This document shows positions 9,276-17,361 of a stretch of DNA of 64,000 bases, one piece after another; within the stretch, counting starts at the first letter, position 1, and every line of letters starts with the position of its first letter. The notes beneath the pieces are model-generated. The model searched no databases. It had not been told where the DNA came from and saw nothing but the letters and a program-made list of their open reading frames with translations. Location of the stretch: assembly GCF_027359675.1 (NCBI RefSeq), contig NZ_CP114788.1:96137-160136 (forward strand). The letters run 5' to 3'. Source of the stretch: Roseibium sp. Sym1. Its GTDB lineage: Bacteria > Pseudomonadota > Alphaproteobacteria > Rhizobiales > Stappiaceae. The translations under genes were made by a program, and so were the position numbers.

Positions 9276-9609
9276 GAGCGCTCTCCGTGGTTTCTTCGAC
9301 AACGGTAGCCTTCGAACCCGCATACAGATGCGGAGCGGCCTCGAATTGCTCACGGCAGTCGCGTGAGCAGAAATAATAGACCGATCCGTTGTATACGGAG
9401 GGTTTGGAGTCCTTTGTCTGAACGGTCTTTCCACATACAGGATCGACGTCATTCACGGGGGGGATCCAGCGAAGTTCGCCTTCGCTGTTTGAGTTTTCTT
9501 TTCCGGCTTTCTTGTGCGAATGATGTCCAGTTATGTGAGAACCGCAGCCGAACCTCATCATTAAGAAGAAGAGACCCGCCCAGAATAGAAAATAGACCAA
9601 TGTTTCCAT
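9268..9609 (-). CDS. YHS-domain protein with N-terminal membrane anchor
   Basis: A 113-residue protein. Residues 3-18 form a membrane helix, then a Gly/His-rich link (GCGSHITGHHSHKK) and a C-terminal YHS domain with DPVCGKTV and the paired cysteine YFCSRDCREQF. YHS domains bind metal through these cysteines and are common in copper and mercury resistance proteins. The N-terminal part resembles DUF2933 proteins such as 14812-15117. It is the first gene of the minus-strand operon running to about 4815. A role as a membrane-tethered metal ligand is inferred. Confidence 0.82.
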   Translation of the reverse strand: METLVYFLFWAGLFFLMMRFGCGSHITGHHSHKKAGKENSNSEGELRWIPPVNDVDPVCGKTVQTKDSKPSVYNGSVYYFCSRDCREQFEAAPHLYAGSKATVVEETTESAHG

Positions 9610-9754
9610 TTTAATCTGTCCATTTGTTATTTTACGTGCATCTGCTCAGGTGTTTATGTCTTTGCCGTAGTATAGCAGTGGCACCTTTGGTTCGTGGCAA
9701 TTGCCTCTGTAAAGTACGTGTTTCTGTTTCCACGAATTTGGATTAGAAATTCAT

Positions 9755-9766
9755 GTGTCTAGACAC
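9755..9766. promoter_or_regulatory. 12-bp perfect palindrome in front of the YHS operon
   Basis: GTGTCTAGACAC is perfectly self-complementary and lies in an A+T-rich non-coding gap between the YHS gene (start 9609, minus) and the end of the hypothetical gene at 9805. It could be an operator for the minus-strand operon. No regulator can be assigned. The short length means chance is possible. Confidence 0.3.
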
Positions 9767-9804
9767 GTTTCACTTTAACGACGGGGCATTGCCGAGCTAA
9801 TTAC

Positions 9805-10188
9805 CTAAATCAGCGACATTCGTATCGATTTGGGAGGATGAGGTCGTGGGATAATGTATCTTGTCCAGTCGACAATTGCCTGAACAGAGAGCCCAGAAAA
9901 TGTTGTTTCAGGAAAAAATGAAGTGAAGATTCCAGCCAGTGCGAAATGACTACACTGCTCATTTTCGCTGCAATCCCATTTGTTTTCCGGTGCAAAGTAC
10001 GATGCAGAAAGATCTGTATCTGTTGACAGCGTAGAAACGCAAACAACTGTCTCGGGAAGATCGCCCAAAGATTCGTTTGATACCAGGAAGGCAAATATTG
10101 TTACCGCAACAGCAATCAGAAGCCCGGCAGTAAGCCGAAGTAATGAGACCAATTGTCCATCAGCAAGATTATGCGCTAAATTGAGCAT
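9805..10188 (-). CDS. Hypothetical membrane or secreted protein with Pro-rich tail
   Basis: A 127-residue frame starting with ATG. One strong hydrophobic segment (about residues 17-37, LLRLTAGLLIAVAVTIFAFL) is followed by a polar region with three cysteines (VVCVS, KWDCSENEQCSH) and a C-terminal PRPHPPKS motif. I do not recognise a family. The layout of hydrophobic N-terminus, Cys/His middle and short Pro-rich tail recurs in the small proteins at 10486, 13829, 33973 and 35530, all next to copper or cytochrome genes. The local A+T content is higher than in the operons on both sides, and the ribosome site is weak. Confidence 0.55.
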   Translation of the reverse strand: MLNLAHNLADGQLVSLLRLTAGLLIAVAVTIFAFLVSNESLGDLPETVVCVSTLSTDTDLSASYFAPENKWDCSENEQCSHFALAGIFTSFFPETTFSGLSVQAIVDWTRYIIPRPHPPKSIRMSLI

Positions 10189-10328
10189 TTCTGGCTAACT
10201 TTCTCTCACTGAGCTTGCAGTATTTCAAGCACGCGAAATGGCTGAGCTCGTCTCGACGATAGTTAGGCATTCGATCAGTAGGGGCATGATGAATAAACTC
10301 TAGTATATCCTCACGCGTCAGTTTTTGT

Positions 10329-10342
10329 TTGATCAAAATCAA
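10329..10342. promoter_or_regulatory. FNR/Anr-type box
   Basis: TTGATCAAAATCAA is a perfect match to the FNR-family consensus TTGAT-N4-ATCAA. It lies in the 297-base gap between divergent genes starting at 10188 (minus) and 10486 (plus). The downstream plus-strand genes encode cytochrome c', a dihaem cytochrome c and a multicopper oxidase, which would suit control by oxygen-sensing FnrL/Anr. The match is seen; the function is inferred. Confidence 0.6.
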
Positions 10343-10389
10343 TATGGAGACTTGGTTCTCTACCGTGCAATTATTTCCTCTGGCTGGTG

Positions 10390-10458
10390 GGTTGAAAACA
10401 AGTCAGCCCCTATTTAATAAAGTCATGAACTCGGTGCGGCTTTGTGGTCGGTTGAAAA
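10390..10458 (+). repeat. Two direct GGTTGAAAA repeats, 60 bp apart
   Basis: GGTTGAAAA occurs at 10390-10398 and 10450-10458 in the leader of the gene at 10486, with a 60-base period (about six helical turns). The rest of the gap is A+T-rich. It may be a paired activator site; nothing identifies the protein. Confidence 0.3.
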
Positions 10459-10485
10459 GCGATTGCGTTAAACGGAATTTTTTAT

Positions 10486-10839
10486 ATGAGGCGCGGTTCC
10501 TGTAAGCTTTTGATATTGGTTTTCGCTCTTGCTGTAAGCCTAGTGGTAGCGGGAGGTGCGTTCACCCACTCGGTAGGCTCAACTGTTGAGGCTCACGTAA
10601 ACCAATCGGTCACATCAGTTGATATTTTGCACGGTGAAATGTCCAATGATCAGGGGGGAACATTTTCAGGGAACGAAACAGTTCACTGTGGTGCCTACCT
10701 GCTTGCCTTGACCTCGGACGTGCCTCTGTCGGGGCCCGATCTCCTGCAGGTCATTGGCACAGTTCCGCCGAGTTTGGCACTGTCCAGACAGGCGAACCTG
10801 GACCCGCCACCACCACGACCTGTTCCTCTGCCCGCTTGA
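10486..10839 (+). CDS. Short secreted protein with Pro-rich C-terminus
   Basis: A 117-residue protein with a clear signal peptide (LLILVFALAVSLVVAGGAFT), a His-containing middle, one cysteine in the mature part (VHCGAYLL) and the tail LDPPPPRPVPLPA. The ATG is followed by sequence with normal coding character, and the gene lies 49 bases before the cytochrome c' gene. It belongs to the same pattern of small copper-associated secreted proteins seen elsewhere in the window, which recall DUF2946/CopL-type proteins. I cannot assign a function; metal binding in the periplasm is the simplest guess. Confidence 0.65.
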   Translation: MRRGSCKLLILVFALAVSLVVAGGAFTHSVGSTVEAHVNQSVTSVDILHGEMSNDQGGTFSGNETVHCGAYLLALTSDVPLSGPDLLQVIGTVPPSLALSRQANLDPPPPRPVPLPA

Positions 10840-10888
10840 ACTCTTACTCGGCGAACGCCGCCGATCAACCGGTTACAGGAACAGATTG

Positions 10889-11470
10889 ATGAAATTCAAA
10901 GTAATGACCATCGCCGGCACGCTGGTGCTGGCGGGTGCCGCCGCGGCCCTGGCGCATGGTGGCGCTACGGGAGTCGTCAAGGAACGCATGGATGCCATGG
11001 GCGAGATGGGGGATGTGATGAAGTCCCTCTCTTCGATCATGCGCGGCGACAAGGGCTATGACGCGGCCGCGGTGCGCAGCGGCGCCGAGGCGATCCAGTC
11101 CCATTCGGGCGAGGCCCTGACGAAGCTCTTTCCCGAACACAGCATCGAGGGATCCTCGGAAGCAAAGCCCGAGATCTGGTCGAACTGGCAGGAATTCAAG
11201 AGCCTTGCCGATCAGCTGGACCTCTTCGCCGCGGCGCTTGGTCAGGGCGCGGACAATGGGCTGGCCCATGGTGGCGACGGTGCCGGTATGATGGGTGGCA
11301 GCTCCATGATGTCCCAGGACGGGATGATGGGGACCGCACCCATGATGGGCGACGCATCGCAGATGGCGAACCCGGAGATGCTTGCGCAGATGCCGGCGGA
11401 CGGGCTTTTCAACATGGTGGCCCAAACCTGTTCGGCCTGCCACTCCAAGTTCCGGGTTGAGAAGAAATAG
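10889..11470 (+). CDS. Cytochrome c'-type protein (c-556 family)
   Basis: A 193-residue periplasmic four-helix-bundle cytochrome with a signal peptide (cleavage near AAALAHG) and the haem site CSACH close to the C-terminus (C181, C184, H185), as in cytochrome c'/c-556. It carries an unusual Met- and Gly-rich insertion (about residues 132-162, many MM pairs) of the kind that binds Cu(I). I start at 10889 (AGGA 8 bases upstream); the frame is open to 10754, but that part overlaps the preceding gene. A dihaem cytochrome follows after 3 bases. Cytochromes c' bind NO or transfer electrons; here copper handling is plausible. Confidence 0.9.
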   Translation: MKFKVMTIAGTLVLAGAAAALAHGGATGVVKERMDAMGEMGDVMKSLSSIMRGDKGYDAAAVRSGAEAIQSHSGEALTKLFPEHSIEGSSEAKPEIWSNWQEFKSLADQLDLFAAALGQGADNGLAHGGDGAGMMGGSSMMSQDGMMGTAPMMGDASQMANPEMLAQMPADGLFNMVAQTCSACHSKFRVEKK

Positions 11471-11473
11471 CCG

Positions 11474-12364
11474 ATGCGCCGCTGGTTCATTGTTGCGATG
11501 GCTGCTCCCGCGGTAGCGGGAATGGCTTTTGCCGTGTTGCACTATTGGCCGATCAGCAAGACTGAGGAAATTCAGAACCTTGTTGGGGATCCTGGGCGAG
11601 GTGCCTATCTCGCGAGAATGTCCGGATGCATTGCTTGCCATACCAACTCTGCTCAAGGTGGCAAGCCACTCGCGGGCGGTGTCCGCTTGCCGACAGACTT
11701 TGGGACATTCTATTCGCCCAACCTAACAACCGATCCCGAACACGGGATCGGCGACTGGAACCTGGAAGACTTCGCGCGTGCACTGCGCCAGGGAGTGGCT
11801 CCCGACGGAAGCCCGTATTTTCCGTCGTTCCCCTATCCGTTCTACAGCAGCTTGAGCGACCAAGATGTCGCCGATCTCTGGGCGGCGTTCAAAACCGTCC
11901 CACCCGTCGCCGAAGCGTCAAAAGAACATGACATGCTGCCACCGTTCAATCTCAGGGCCGGGCTCAAGGTCTGGCGTGCGCGCTACTATGATCCGGCACC
12001 TTTTTCACCGGACCCCGGGAAGAGCGATCTCTGGAACCGGGGCAAGTTCATCGTGGAAGGGCCCGCTCATTGCGGCGCTTGCCACACACCGCGCAACCTG
12101 CTTGGCGCCCGGGAGGTGGAAATGGCGCTGCATGGTGCCGAAGAGCTGCCGGATGGCGGCAAATCGCCTCCCATTACCAGCGAGGCCTTGAAGGAGGGCG
12201 GCTGGGACATAAACTCCTTGTCTTACGCGCTCAAGACCGGAATTTTGCCGGATGGCGACGTCTTTGGCGGCTCGATGGGCGAAGTGGTTCGGGACGGCAC
12301 CGCTTTCCTGACCAACGAAGACCGGAAGGCGATCGCGACCTATCTTCTTGAAAGAGAGAACTGA
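11474..12364 (+). CDS. Dihaem cytochrome c
   Basis: A 296-residue exported protein with an N-terminal hydrophobic anchor/signal (residues 5-24) and two c-haem sites, CIACH (C52-H56) and CGACH (C200-H204), each followed by a typical cytochrome c fold. This arrangement resembles small-subunit dihaem cytochromes that take electrons from periplasmic dehydrogenases. It lies 3 bases after the cytochrome c' gene and immediately before the multicopper oxidase, so it may connect that oxidase with the respiratory chain. The redox partner is inference. Confidence 0.92.
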   Translation: MRRWFIVAMAAPAVAGMAFAVLHYWPISKTEEIQNLVGDPGRGAYLARMSGCIACHTNSAQGGKPLAGGVRLPTDFGTFYSPNLTTDPEHGIGDWNLEDFARALRQGVAPDGSPYFPSFPYPFYSSLSDQDVADLWAAFKTVPPVAEASKEHDMLPPFNLRAGLKVWRARYYDPAPFSPDPGKSDLWNRGKFIVEGPAHCGACHTPRNLLGAREVEMALHGAEELPDGGKSPPITSEALKEGGWDINSLSYALKTGILPDGDVFGGSMGEVVRDGTAFLTNEDRKAIATYLLEREN

Positions 12365-12368
12365 GACC

Positions 12369-13763
12369 ATGCTGACAAGGCGCAGAATGCTTCAACTGGC
12401 CGGGATGGGGACGGCGGCTTTTTCAGTGCCGCCGATCCTGACCGCTGCACGGGCGTCCGACAGATTTCTGGAACTGACCGCCGGTCCTTCTCGCAAGAAG
12501 CTTTATCGAAACGACGCCGCGGAGTCCGAACTGTGGACCTATAACGGTAGCTCGCCTGGCCCTGAGATCCGGGTACGGGTTGGCGAGACTGTGAAGGTTC
12601 GGCTGTTCAACAATCTTGAGGAGCCGACCTCCATTCACTGGCACGGGATCAGGATCGACAACGCCATGGACGGCGTTTCCGGGCTCACGCAACCCGCGGT
12701 GCCGCCTGGCGAGAGTTTTGACTACGAGTTTGTCGTGCCGGATGCCGGAACCTACTGGTATCATGCGCATAACAAGAGCTGGAACCAGGTGGCACGCGGT
12801 CTCTATGGCCCCCTGATCGTGGAAGAGGCCAAGCCGGCCTTCAGCAGGGACAATGATCTGACCCTGGTGATCGACGACTGGCGTCTCAACCGGGACGGAA
12901 GCCTCGACGTTGCCAGTCTCGGCCATCTGATGGACTGGAGCCATGGTGGTCGGTTCGGCAATTGGCTGACGGTGAACGGCGAAAGCAATCCGGAAATTCA
13001 GGTGGTGCGCGGACAGGCCACCCGTCTCAGGCTGATCAACGCGGCCAACGCCCGGATCTTCGAGATCAACCCCGGCCGGTTCGGTGCGAAAATCCTGGCT
13101 TATGACGGCCAGGCGCTCTCAAAGCCCCAAATACCGGCCTATGCCCCATTGCTGCTTGGCCCGGCGCAACGCATGGATCTTCTGGTGACACCTGACGATG
13201 ACTTCTTGCTGGAGGAGCTTTCGGGAGACGATCCCTATCCCTTTGCCCGGTTCCGGACCGTTGAGGGGGATGGGACGCAGCACAGTGCGGGCTCCTTGCC
13301 AGTGAACGCCATCCCCGAACCTGACCTGGACAACGCGCGGGTGGTGCGTGTCGACATGACCGGCGGCGCCATGGGCCGGATGGTCCAGACGGTCTACCAG
13401 GGCAAGATCCTTTCAGGGGAGGATTATCCGCGCACCGGACAGCTCTGGGCCTTCAACGGGGTCGCGAACCTGGCGGAGGAACCGCTTTTGGCGGCCCAAA
13501 GAGGGGAAACAATCATTCTGGAGGTGTTCAACGATACCGCCTTCATGCATGCCATGCATGTGCACGGACACCATTTCCGGGTGATCGAGCGAAGTGGGGC
13601 GACCATCGATGACGGTGATCCCTGGCGGGATACGTTTCTGGTCGGTCCCGAACAGACGGTCCGGATTGCCTTCGTGGCGGACAATCCCGGCAAGTGGCTG
13701 TTTCATTGCCACATGCTGGAACACGCGGCCGCCGGCATGAATACCTGGTTTGATGTTGCCTAG
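12369..13763 (+). CDS. Tat-exported multicopper oxidase (CueO/laccase type)
   Basis: A 464-residue three-domain multicopper oxidase. Copper ligands are HWHG (H90, H92), HAH (H132, H134), the HAMHVHG segment and HCHMLEH near the C-terminus with the axial methionine a few residues later, so the type 1 site and trinuclear cluster look complete. The N-terminus carries the twin-arginine motif RRRMLQLAG, so it is exported folded. I use the ATG at 12369, five bases after the cytochrome stop; the frame is also open to a TTG at 12348. Likely oxidises Cu(I) or an organic/metal substrate in the periplasm. Confidence 0.95.
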   Translation: MLTRRRMLQLAGMGTAAFSVPPILTAARASDRFLELTAGPSRKKLYRNDAAESELWTYNGSSPGPEIRVRVGETVKVRLFNNLEEPTSIHWHGIRIDNAMDGVSGLTQPAVPPGESFDYEFVVPDAGTYWYHAHNKSWNQVARGLYGPLIVEEAKPAFSRDNDLTLVIDDWRLNRDGSLDVASLGHLMDWSHGGRFGNWLTVNGESNPEIQVVRGQATRLRLINAANARIFEINPGRFGAKILAYDGQALSKPQIPAYAPLLLGPAQRMDLLVTPDDDFLLEELSGDDPYPFARFRTVEGDGTQHSAGSLPVNAIPEPDLDNARVVRVDMTGGAMGRMVQTVYQGKILSGEDYPRTGQLWAFNGVANLAEEPLLAAQRGETIILEVFNDTAFMHAMHVHGHHFRVIERSGATIDDGDPWRDTFLVGPEQTVRIAFVADNPGKWLFHCHMLEHAAAGMNTWFDVA

Positions 13764-13828
13764 TGCGCTAACTCAATTGTGTAATTTTCGGTATAGAATT
13801 ATTTAATCTTATCGGGTATTCAAAATCT

Positions 13829-14182
13829 ATGAGCTCTTGGATTTCGGTCTTTCTTGTTGCTGTTTTTGCAGTGGTTCACACGGCTGCTGCGTTTAGTGCT
13901 GACGAAGTCGAAATCCAGACGCTTTCTCAGAAGCCCTCGGTTCTTCAGACAAGCTTGACAGTTCTGGCGATTGCAGGCGCACACCAAATGAAGTGCTGCG
14001 AGCAATCAGGAAATCAGTACAAATCCCCGAAAGTATCGAATTGCAGCGTGGATTGCGTTACCTTTATCGGCACGCGCTCGGTGGTTCTGCCAAAACTAAT
14101 GATCGCCCATGAACAGTTGCAGCCACCCCCATTCAACGCCTCCAACCCATCTCCGGATAAACGGCCTCCAAGACACGTCTGA
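13829..14182 (+). CDS. Short secreted Cys-containing protein with Pro-rich tail
   Basis: A 117-residue frame with a signal peptide (residues 4-21, ISVFLVAVFAVVHTAAAFSA), a Cys cluster in the mature part (KCCEQ and NCSVDC) and the tail KRPPRHV. The CC...C and RPP features recall DUF2946-like proteins of metal islands. It sits between the multicopper oxidase and an L,D-transpeptidase on the same strand. The ribosome site is weak, and I could not identify a family with certainty. Confidence 0.6.
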   Translation: MSSWISVFLVAVFAVVHTAAAFSADEVEIQTLSQKPSVLQTSLTVLAIAGAHQMKCCEQSGNQYKSPKVSNCSVDCVTFIGTRSVVLPKLMIAHEQLQPPPFNASNPSPDKRPPRHV

Positions 14183-14248
14183 CCAGGCACACATGCGTGA
14201 GTCCGCAAGGACCGCGCGCGACAGGTCAATCATGATTGGAGTGAAACG

Positions 14249-14815
14249 ATGCTATCCAGGCGAAGCCTGCTCGCATGTTCCGCCGCAATTTGCGGGACCA
14301 TAGTTGTCCCTGCGTCGGCGCATCCGACCGGAAAAAAACCATTTAAGGTCGACCCGAAGTTTGAACCGCAATCCGTCCGGTATTTTTCCCATCCCCCCGG
14401 CACAATCGTGGTGGATACGGGAAAACACTTCCTGTACCTCGTCGAGAGTTATGGGAGCGCAAGACGCTACGGTATTGGAGTTGGAAAAGCCGGGCGCTCT
14501 CTGAAAGGTGAAGCGGTTGTGGAGCGCAAAGCAAAATGGCCTAGCTGGCGTCCGACTGCCAATATGATCCGACGAGAACCCGGCAAGTACGCCAAATACG
14601 CAGCCGGTGTGCCAGGTGGCCCAGGAAATCCACTCGGGTCCAGAGCCCTGTATCTTTACCGCAATGGCCGGGACACGATGTACCGGATTCATGGCACAAC
14701 TGAACCATCCTCAATCGGACGATCCGTCTCGAACGGCTGTGTACGCATGATCAACGTACACGTCGAAGATCTTTTTGAACGCGTCCCGTTGGGAACAAGG
14801 GTAATCATCTTATGA
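14249..14815 (+). CDS. L,D-transpeptidase (YkuD domain)
   Basis: A 188-residue protein with an N-terminal signal peptide containing the RR pair (SRRSLLACSAA) and a YkuD catalytic domain. The active-site signature is HGTTEP followed by SNGCVRM with catalytic C164. Such enzymes make 3-3 cross-links in peptidoglycan or, in some Alphaproteobacteria, attach outer-membrane proteins to it. GGAG precedes the ATG. The stop overlaps the start of the DUF2933 gene (ATGA). A second enzyme of the same kind lies at 15300-15968. These ligases are often carried in copper modules, but the reason is not known. Confidence 0.93.
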   Translation: MLSRRSLLACSAAICGTIVVPASAHPTGKKPFKVDPKFEPQSVRYFSHPPGTIVVDTGKHFLYLVESYGSARRYGIGVGKAGRSLKGEAVVERKAKWPSWRPTANMIRREPGKYAKYAAGVPGGPGNPLGSRALYLYRNGRDTMYRIHGTTEPSSIGRSVSNGCVRMINVHVEDLFERVPLGTRVIIL

Positions 14816-15117
14816 CTATGCAATACACGAACAACCAAATCAAAACGTCCGTTCCTCAGGTCAAGGCGGCTCCCAAAACAGGAAACTCTATCGGCAGTCT
14901 TTTCGCAGGACATAACATTTTCATGATGGCTTGTTGTGCGGCGATGGTGATCGGAACTGGATTCCTGATCGCAACTGCGCCAGCGGGACAGACGATCGGC
15001 CAAACACTTCTTCTGGCTGCTCCAATGCTCGGATGCGTTGGCATGCATCTCGTAATGCATCGCTTCATGGGAAAGTCTTGTCACGGTGACTCTAAGTCAG
15101 AGTCAAAAAATGACTAG
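14812..15117 (+). CDS. DUF2933 small membrane protein
   Basis: A 101-residue protein with a polar N-terminus and two membrane helices: one around FMMACCAAMVIGTGFLIA, another around LLLAAPMLGCVGMHLVMH, and a Cys/His end (KSCHGDS). This is the DUF2933 pattern, usually found beside heavy-metal and thiol-redox genes. It overlaps the L,D-transpeptidase by four bases and the next small frame by eight. The intramembrane CC pair and terminal Cys/His suggest metal binding, but function is unknown. Confidence 0.82.
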   Translation: MTMQYTNNQIKTSVPQVKAAPKTGNSIGSLFAGHNIFMMACCAAMVIGTGFLIATAPAGQTIGQTLLLAAPMLGCVGMHLVMHRFMGKSCHGDSKSESKND

Positions 15118-15292
15118 ACTAAGCTTGCTTCAGAGGGTTTTGCAGCAGCTCGTGATTTGGAGCATGCGAGCTCCCGGATTGCCTAAGGACACATTGGGCA
15201 TGGGCTTTGCCCCATTCGCGAATTCCACGAACTCCGCGCAGGAAGACCCGTGGAAGCGTAACCCGAAATGCAATATGACGATGGGTGAATGA
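15110..15292 (+). CDS. Small hypothetical protein between DUF2933 and L,D-transpeptidase
   Basis: A 60-residue frame starting at an ATG that lies eight bases inside the DUF2933 gene and ending seven bases before the next ATG. The product has an amphipathic N-terminus (LSLLQRVLQQLVIW) and a polar end with one cysteine (NPKCNMTMGE). No family is recognised. Its fit in a run of overlapping genes is the main support; it could equally be non-coding linker. Confidence 0.45.
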   Translation: MTRLSLLQRVLQQLVIWSMRAPGLPKDTLGMGFAPFANSTNSAQEDPWKRNPKCNMTMGE

Positions 15293-15299
15293 TCTTCAA

Positions 15300-15968
15300 A
15301 TGAGAAAACTGACAAGAAGATCTTTTCTTGCCGGGGCGGCGAGCCTTTCAGGGCTCGCCGTAACCGGCTGTATTTCGAGCAATGCACCTCAGGAGCCTCT
15401 TCCGCTCGCGGAGGACCCGGCCTACCTGAGCATGTATGGTGCAAAGCCTGCCGAACAATTTCCGCTTCCTGCGATCAACCTCAAGAAAGTGCCGGAGCGC
15501 TTCTATCGTCAACAGGTCGACTATCGAACGAGCGAAAAGGTAGGAACGCTGGTGGTCGATACACCAAACTATTACCTCTACCTCGTCCAGGAAAACGGGA
15601 AGGCGATGCGCTACGGAGTCGGCCTCGGGCGCGCCGGGTTCGAGTGGTCGGGGAGGGCACGTATTGCGCGCAAGTCGGAATGGCCTACATGGACGCCGCC
15701 CGATGAGATGATCGAGCGCCAGCCCGAGCTCGAGAAATGGAGTTGGCGCAATGGTGGCATGCCGCCTGGACTGGAAAACCCGCTTGGGGCTCGCGCGCTC
15801 TACATTTTTCAGGGCAACAAGGACACGCTCTACCGTCTCCACGGAACCGCCGAATACTGGACGATCGGAACCGCTGTTTCGAGCGGCTGCGTCAGGCTCA
15901 TGAATCAGGACATCATTGACCTGTATGGTCGGGTTCCCGTCGGTTCCCCGATTGTGGTGCTGTCATGA
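15300..15968 (+). CDS. L,D-transpeptidase, Tat-type lipoprotein
   Basis: A 222-residue YkuD-domain protein. The N-terminus has a twin-arginine motif (LTRRSFLAG) followed by a lipobox VTGC (C24), so it may be a Tat-exported lipoprotein. The catalytic signature is HGTAEY followed by SSGCVRL (C197). It resembles the neighbour at 14249 but is not a recent copy. I use the ATG at 15300; the frame is open to a GTG at 15285. Its TGA overlaps the ATG of the cytochrome gene. Expected to act on periplasmic peptidoglycan. Confidence 0.93.
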   Translation: MRKLTRRSFLAGAASLSGLAVTGCISSNAPQEPLPLAEDPAYLSMYGAKPAEQFPLPAINLKKVPERFYRQQVDYRTSEKVGTLVVDTPNYYLYLVQENGKAMRYGVGLGRAGFEWSGRARIARKSEWPTWTPPDEMIERQPELEKWSWRNGGMPPGLENPLGARALYIFQGNKDTLYRLHGTAEYWTIGTAVSSGCVRLMNQDIIDLYGRVPVGSPIVVLS

Positions 15969-16453
15969 ACCGTGCAATCAAGATCTGGTCGGTCCCCATC
16001 ATTCTGCTCATTTCGATCGGTGTTGCTGTCGGCGTTTTTCTAAGGGGTAGCAGCCGCTCTGCCTCCTTGGAATTGAGGCCGGGTGAAGCGGAACTCGTAC
16101 GCAGAGGCGCCGAAGTTTATGCGCAAAATTGCGCCTCCTGCCATGGCGTGGATCTTAAAGGGGAGGAGGATTGGCAATCGGGCAATACCGACGGCACGCT
16201 CAAAGCCCCACCCCATGATGAAACCGGTCACACCTGGCATCACGACGACGAACTGCTTTTCCGGGTCACCAAATTCGGAACGGCAAAGGCCGTGGATCTC
16301 AAGGACTTCAAATCGAACATGCCTGCCTTTGAAGGCACGCTGACCGATACGGATATTGTCGCCGCGCTGTCCTGGATCAAAGCCCAGTGGCCCGAGGAAA
16401 TCCAGGAGCGGCATGACATGATGAATGAGCGAAAGAGGAGCAACAACCAATGA
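15965..16453 (+). CDS. Membrane-anchored monohaem cytochrome c
   Basis: A 162-residue cytochrome with one N-terminal membrane anchor (residues 8-26) and the haem site CASCH (C56, C59, H60); the axial methionine is probably in SNMPAFEG. It has start and stop overlaps with both neighbours (ATGA on each side), so it is co-translated with the L,D-transpeptidase and the DsbA-like protein. The HDETGHTWHHDDE loop is rich in histidine. Its electron donor and acceptor are not evident. Confidence 0.92.
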   Translation: MNRAIKIWSVPIILLISIGVAVGVFLRGSSRSASLELRPGEAELVRRGAEVYAQNCASCHGVDLKGEEDWQSGNTDGTLKAPPHDETGHTWHHDDELLFRVTKFGTAKAVDLKDFKSNMPAFEGTLTDTDIVAALSWIKAQWPEEIQERHDMMNERKRSNNQ

Positions 16454-17193
16454 ATTTCCGATTGCCAAGCCTTGGGACCGTACTGATTGCCCTGTTGTTC
16501 ACCGCGTCAACCGCTTCTGCAGACCAGGAAGAAGGACTGACGGAAGCCAGGATCAAGGAGTTGGCACTCGAGGCAATTCTTGAAAACCCAGAGATCATCG
16601 AACAGGCGATCGGCTTGCTTCAACAAAAGCAACTCGCGCGTCAACAAGCAGATGTGGCTTCCATTTTGGCCGAAAGGCGCAACGAACTTGAAGAAGATCC
16701 TAACGCACCGGTTCTCGGCAATCCGGCTGGGGATGTCACCCTTGTCGAATTTTTCGACTACAATTGTCCCTACTGCAAACGCGCGATGCAGGAAGTCAAA
16801 ACTCTGCTCCAAGCAGATCCGAATATCAGGCTTGTCTATCGGGAGTGGCCCATTTTGAGCCCTGGTTCCATATTTGCTGCAAGGGCTGCACTCGCGGCTC
16901 GAAAGCAAGGCAAATATGAGGAGTTCCACTGGGCGCTGATGGGCTTCAAAGGGAAGGTAGAGGAAGGTTCAACGATCAAGATCGCAAAAGAGGTCGGTCT
17001 GGATGTCGAGAAGCTTAAGGTTGACATGTTGGCACCCGAAATCGAGGAACATATCAGGTTGTCTATGAACCTGGCCGAAGCGCTTAACATCAACGGCACG
17101 CCGGCGTTTATCGCAGGGGAAAAAGTTTATCCGGGTCTTCTCACGTCCGAACAATTGTCTCAGGCAATCGAGGATGCCCGGAGCGCCCAATGA
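16450..17193 (+). CDS. DsbA-family thiol-disulphide oxidoreductase
   Basis: A 247-residue periplasmic protein with a signal peptide, a helical N-terminal extension (residues 28-80) and a thioredoxin-like DsbA domain. The active site is CPYC (C106, C109), with the cis-proline loop NGTPAF near 215. The helical extension is typical of the Com1/ScsC-like branch, some members of which oligomerise through it and act in copper tolerance. It may keep haem-site cysteines or copper-protein cysteines in the right state. It is the last gene of the overlapping run that begins at 14249. Confidence 0.92.
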   Translation: MNFRLPSLGTVLIALLFTASTASADQEEGLTEARIKELALEAILENPEIIEQAIGLLQQKQLARQQADVASILAERRNELEEDPNAPVLGNPAGDVTLVEFFDYNCPYCKRAMQEVKTLLQADPNIRLVYREWPILSPGSIFAARAALAARKQGKYEEFHWALMGFKGKVEEGSTIKIAKEVGLDVEKLKVDMLAPEIEEHIRLSMNLAEALNINGTPAFIAGEKVYPGLLTSEQLSQAIEDARSAQ

Positions 17194-17361
17194 AGGTAAC
17201 ACAGGATCTTGGTTCCGACGCACTTGGCGAAGTTGGTAGATATGTTCATCGCCATTGCAGTCTCCAATGATGCGATGGAAGCGGCTCCTTTACCTAGGTC
17301 GCAAGATCTGACCGACCCATCGTCAGTCACTTATTGGTTGTGCTGATTTGCCGGTTCTTCA

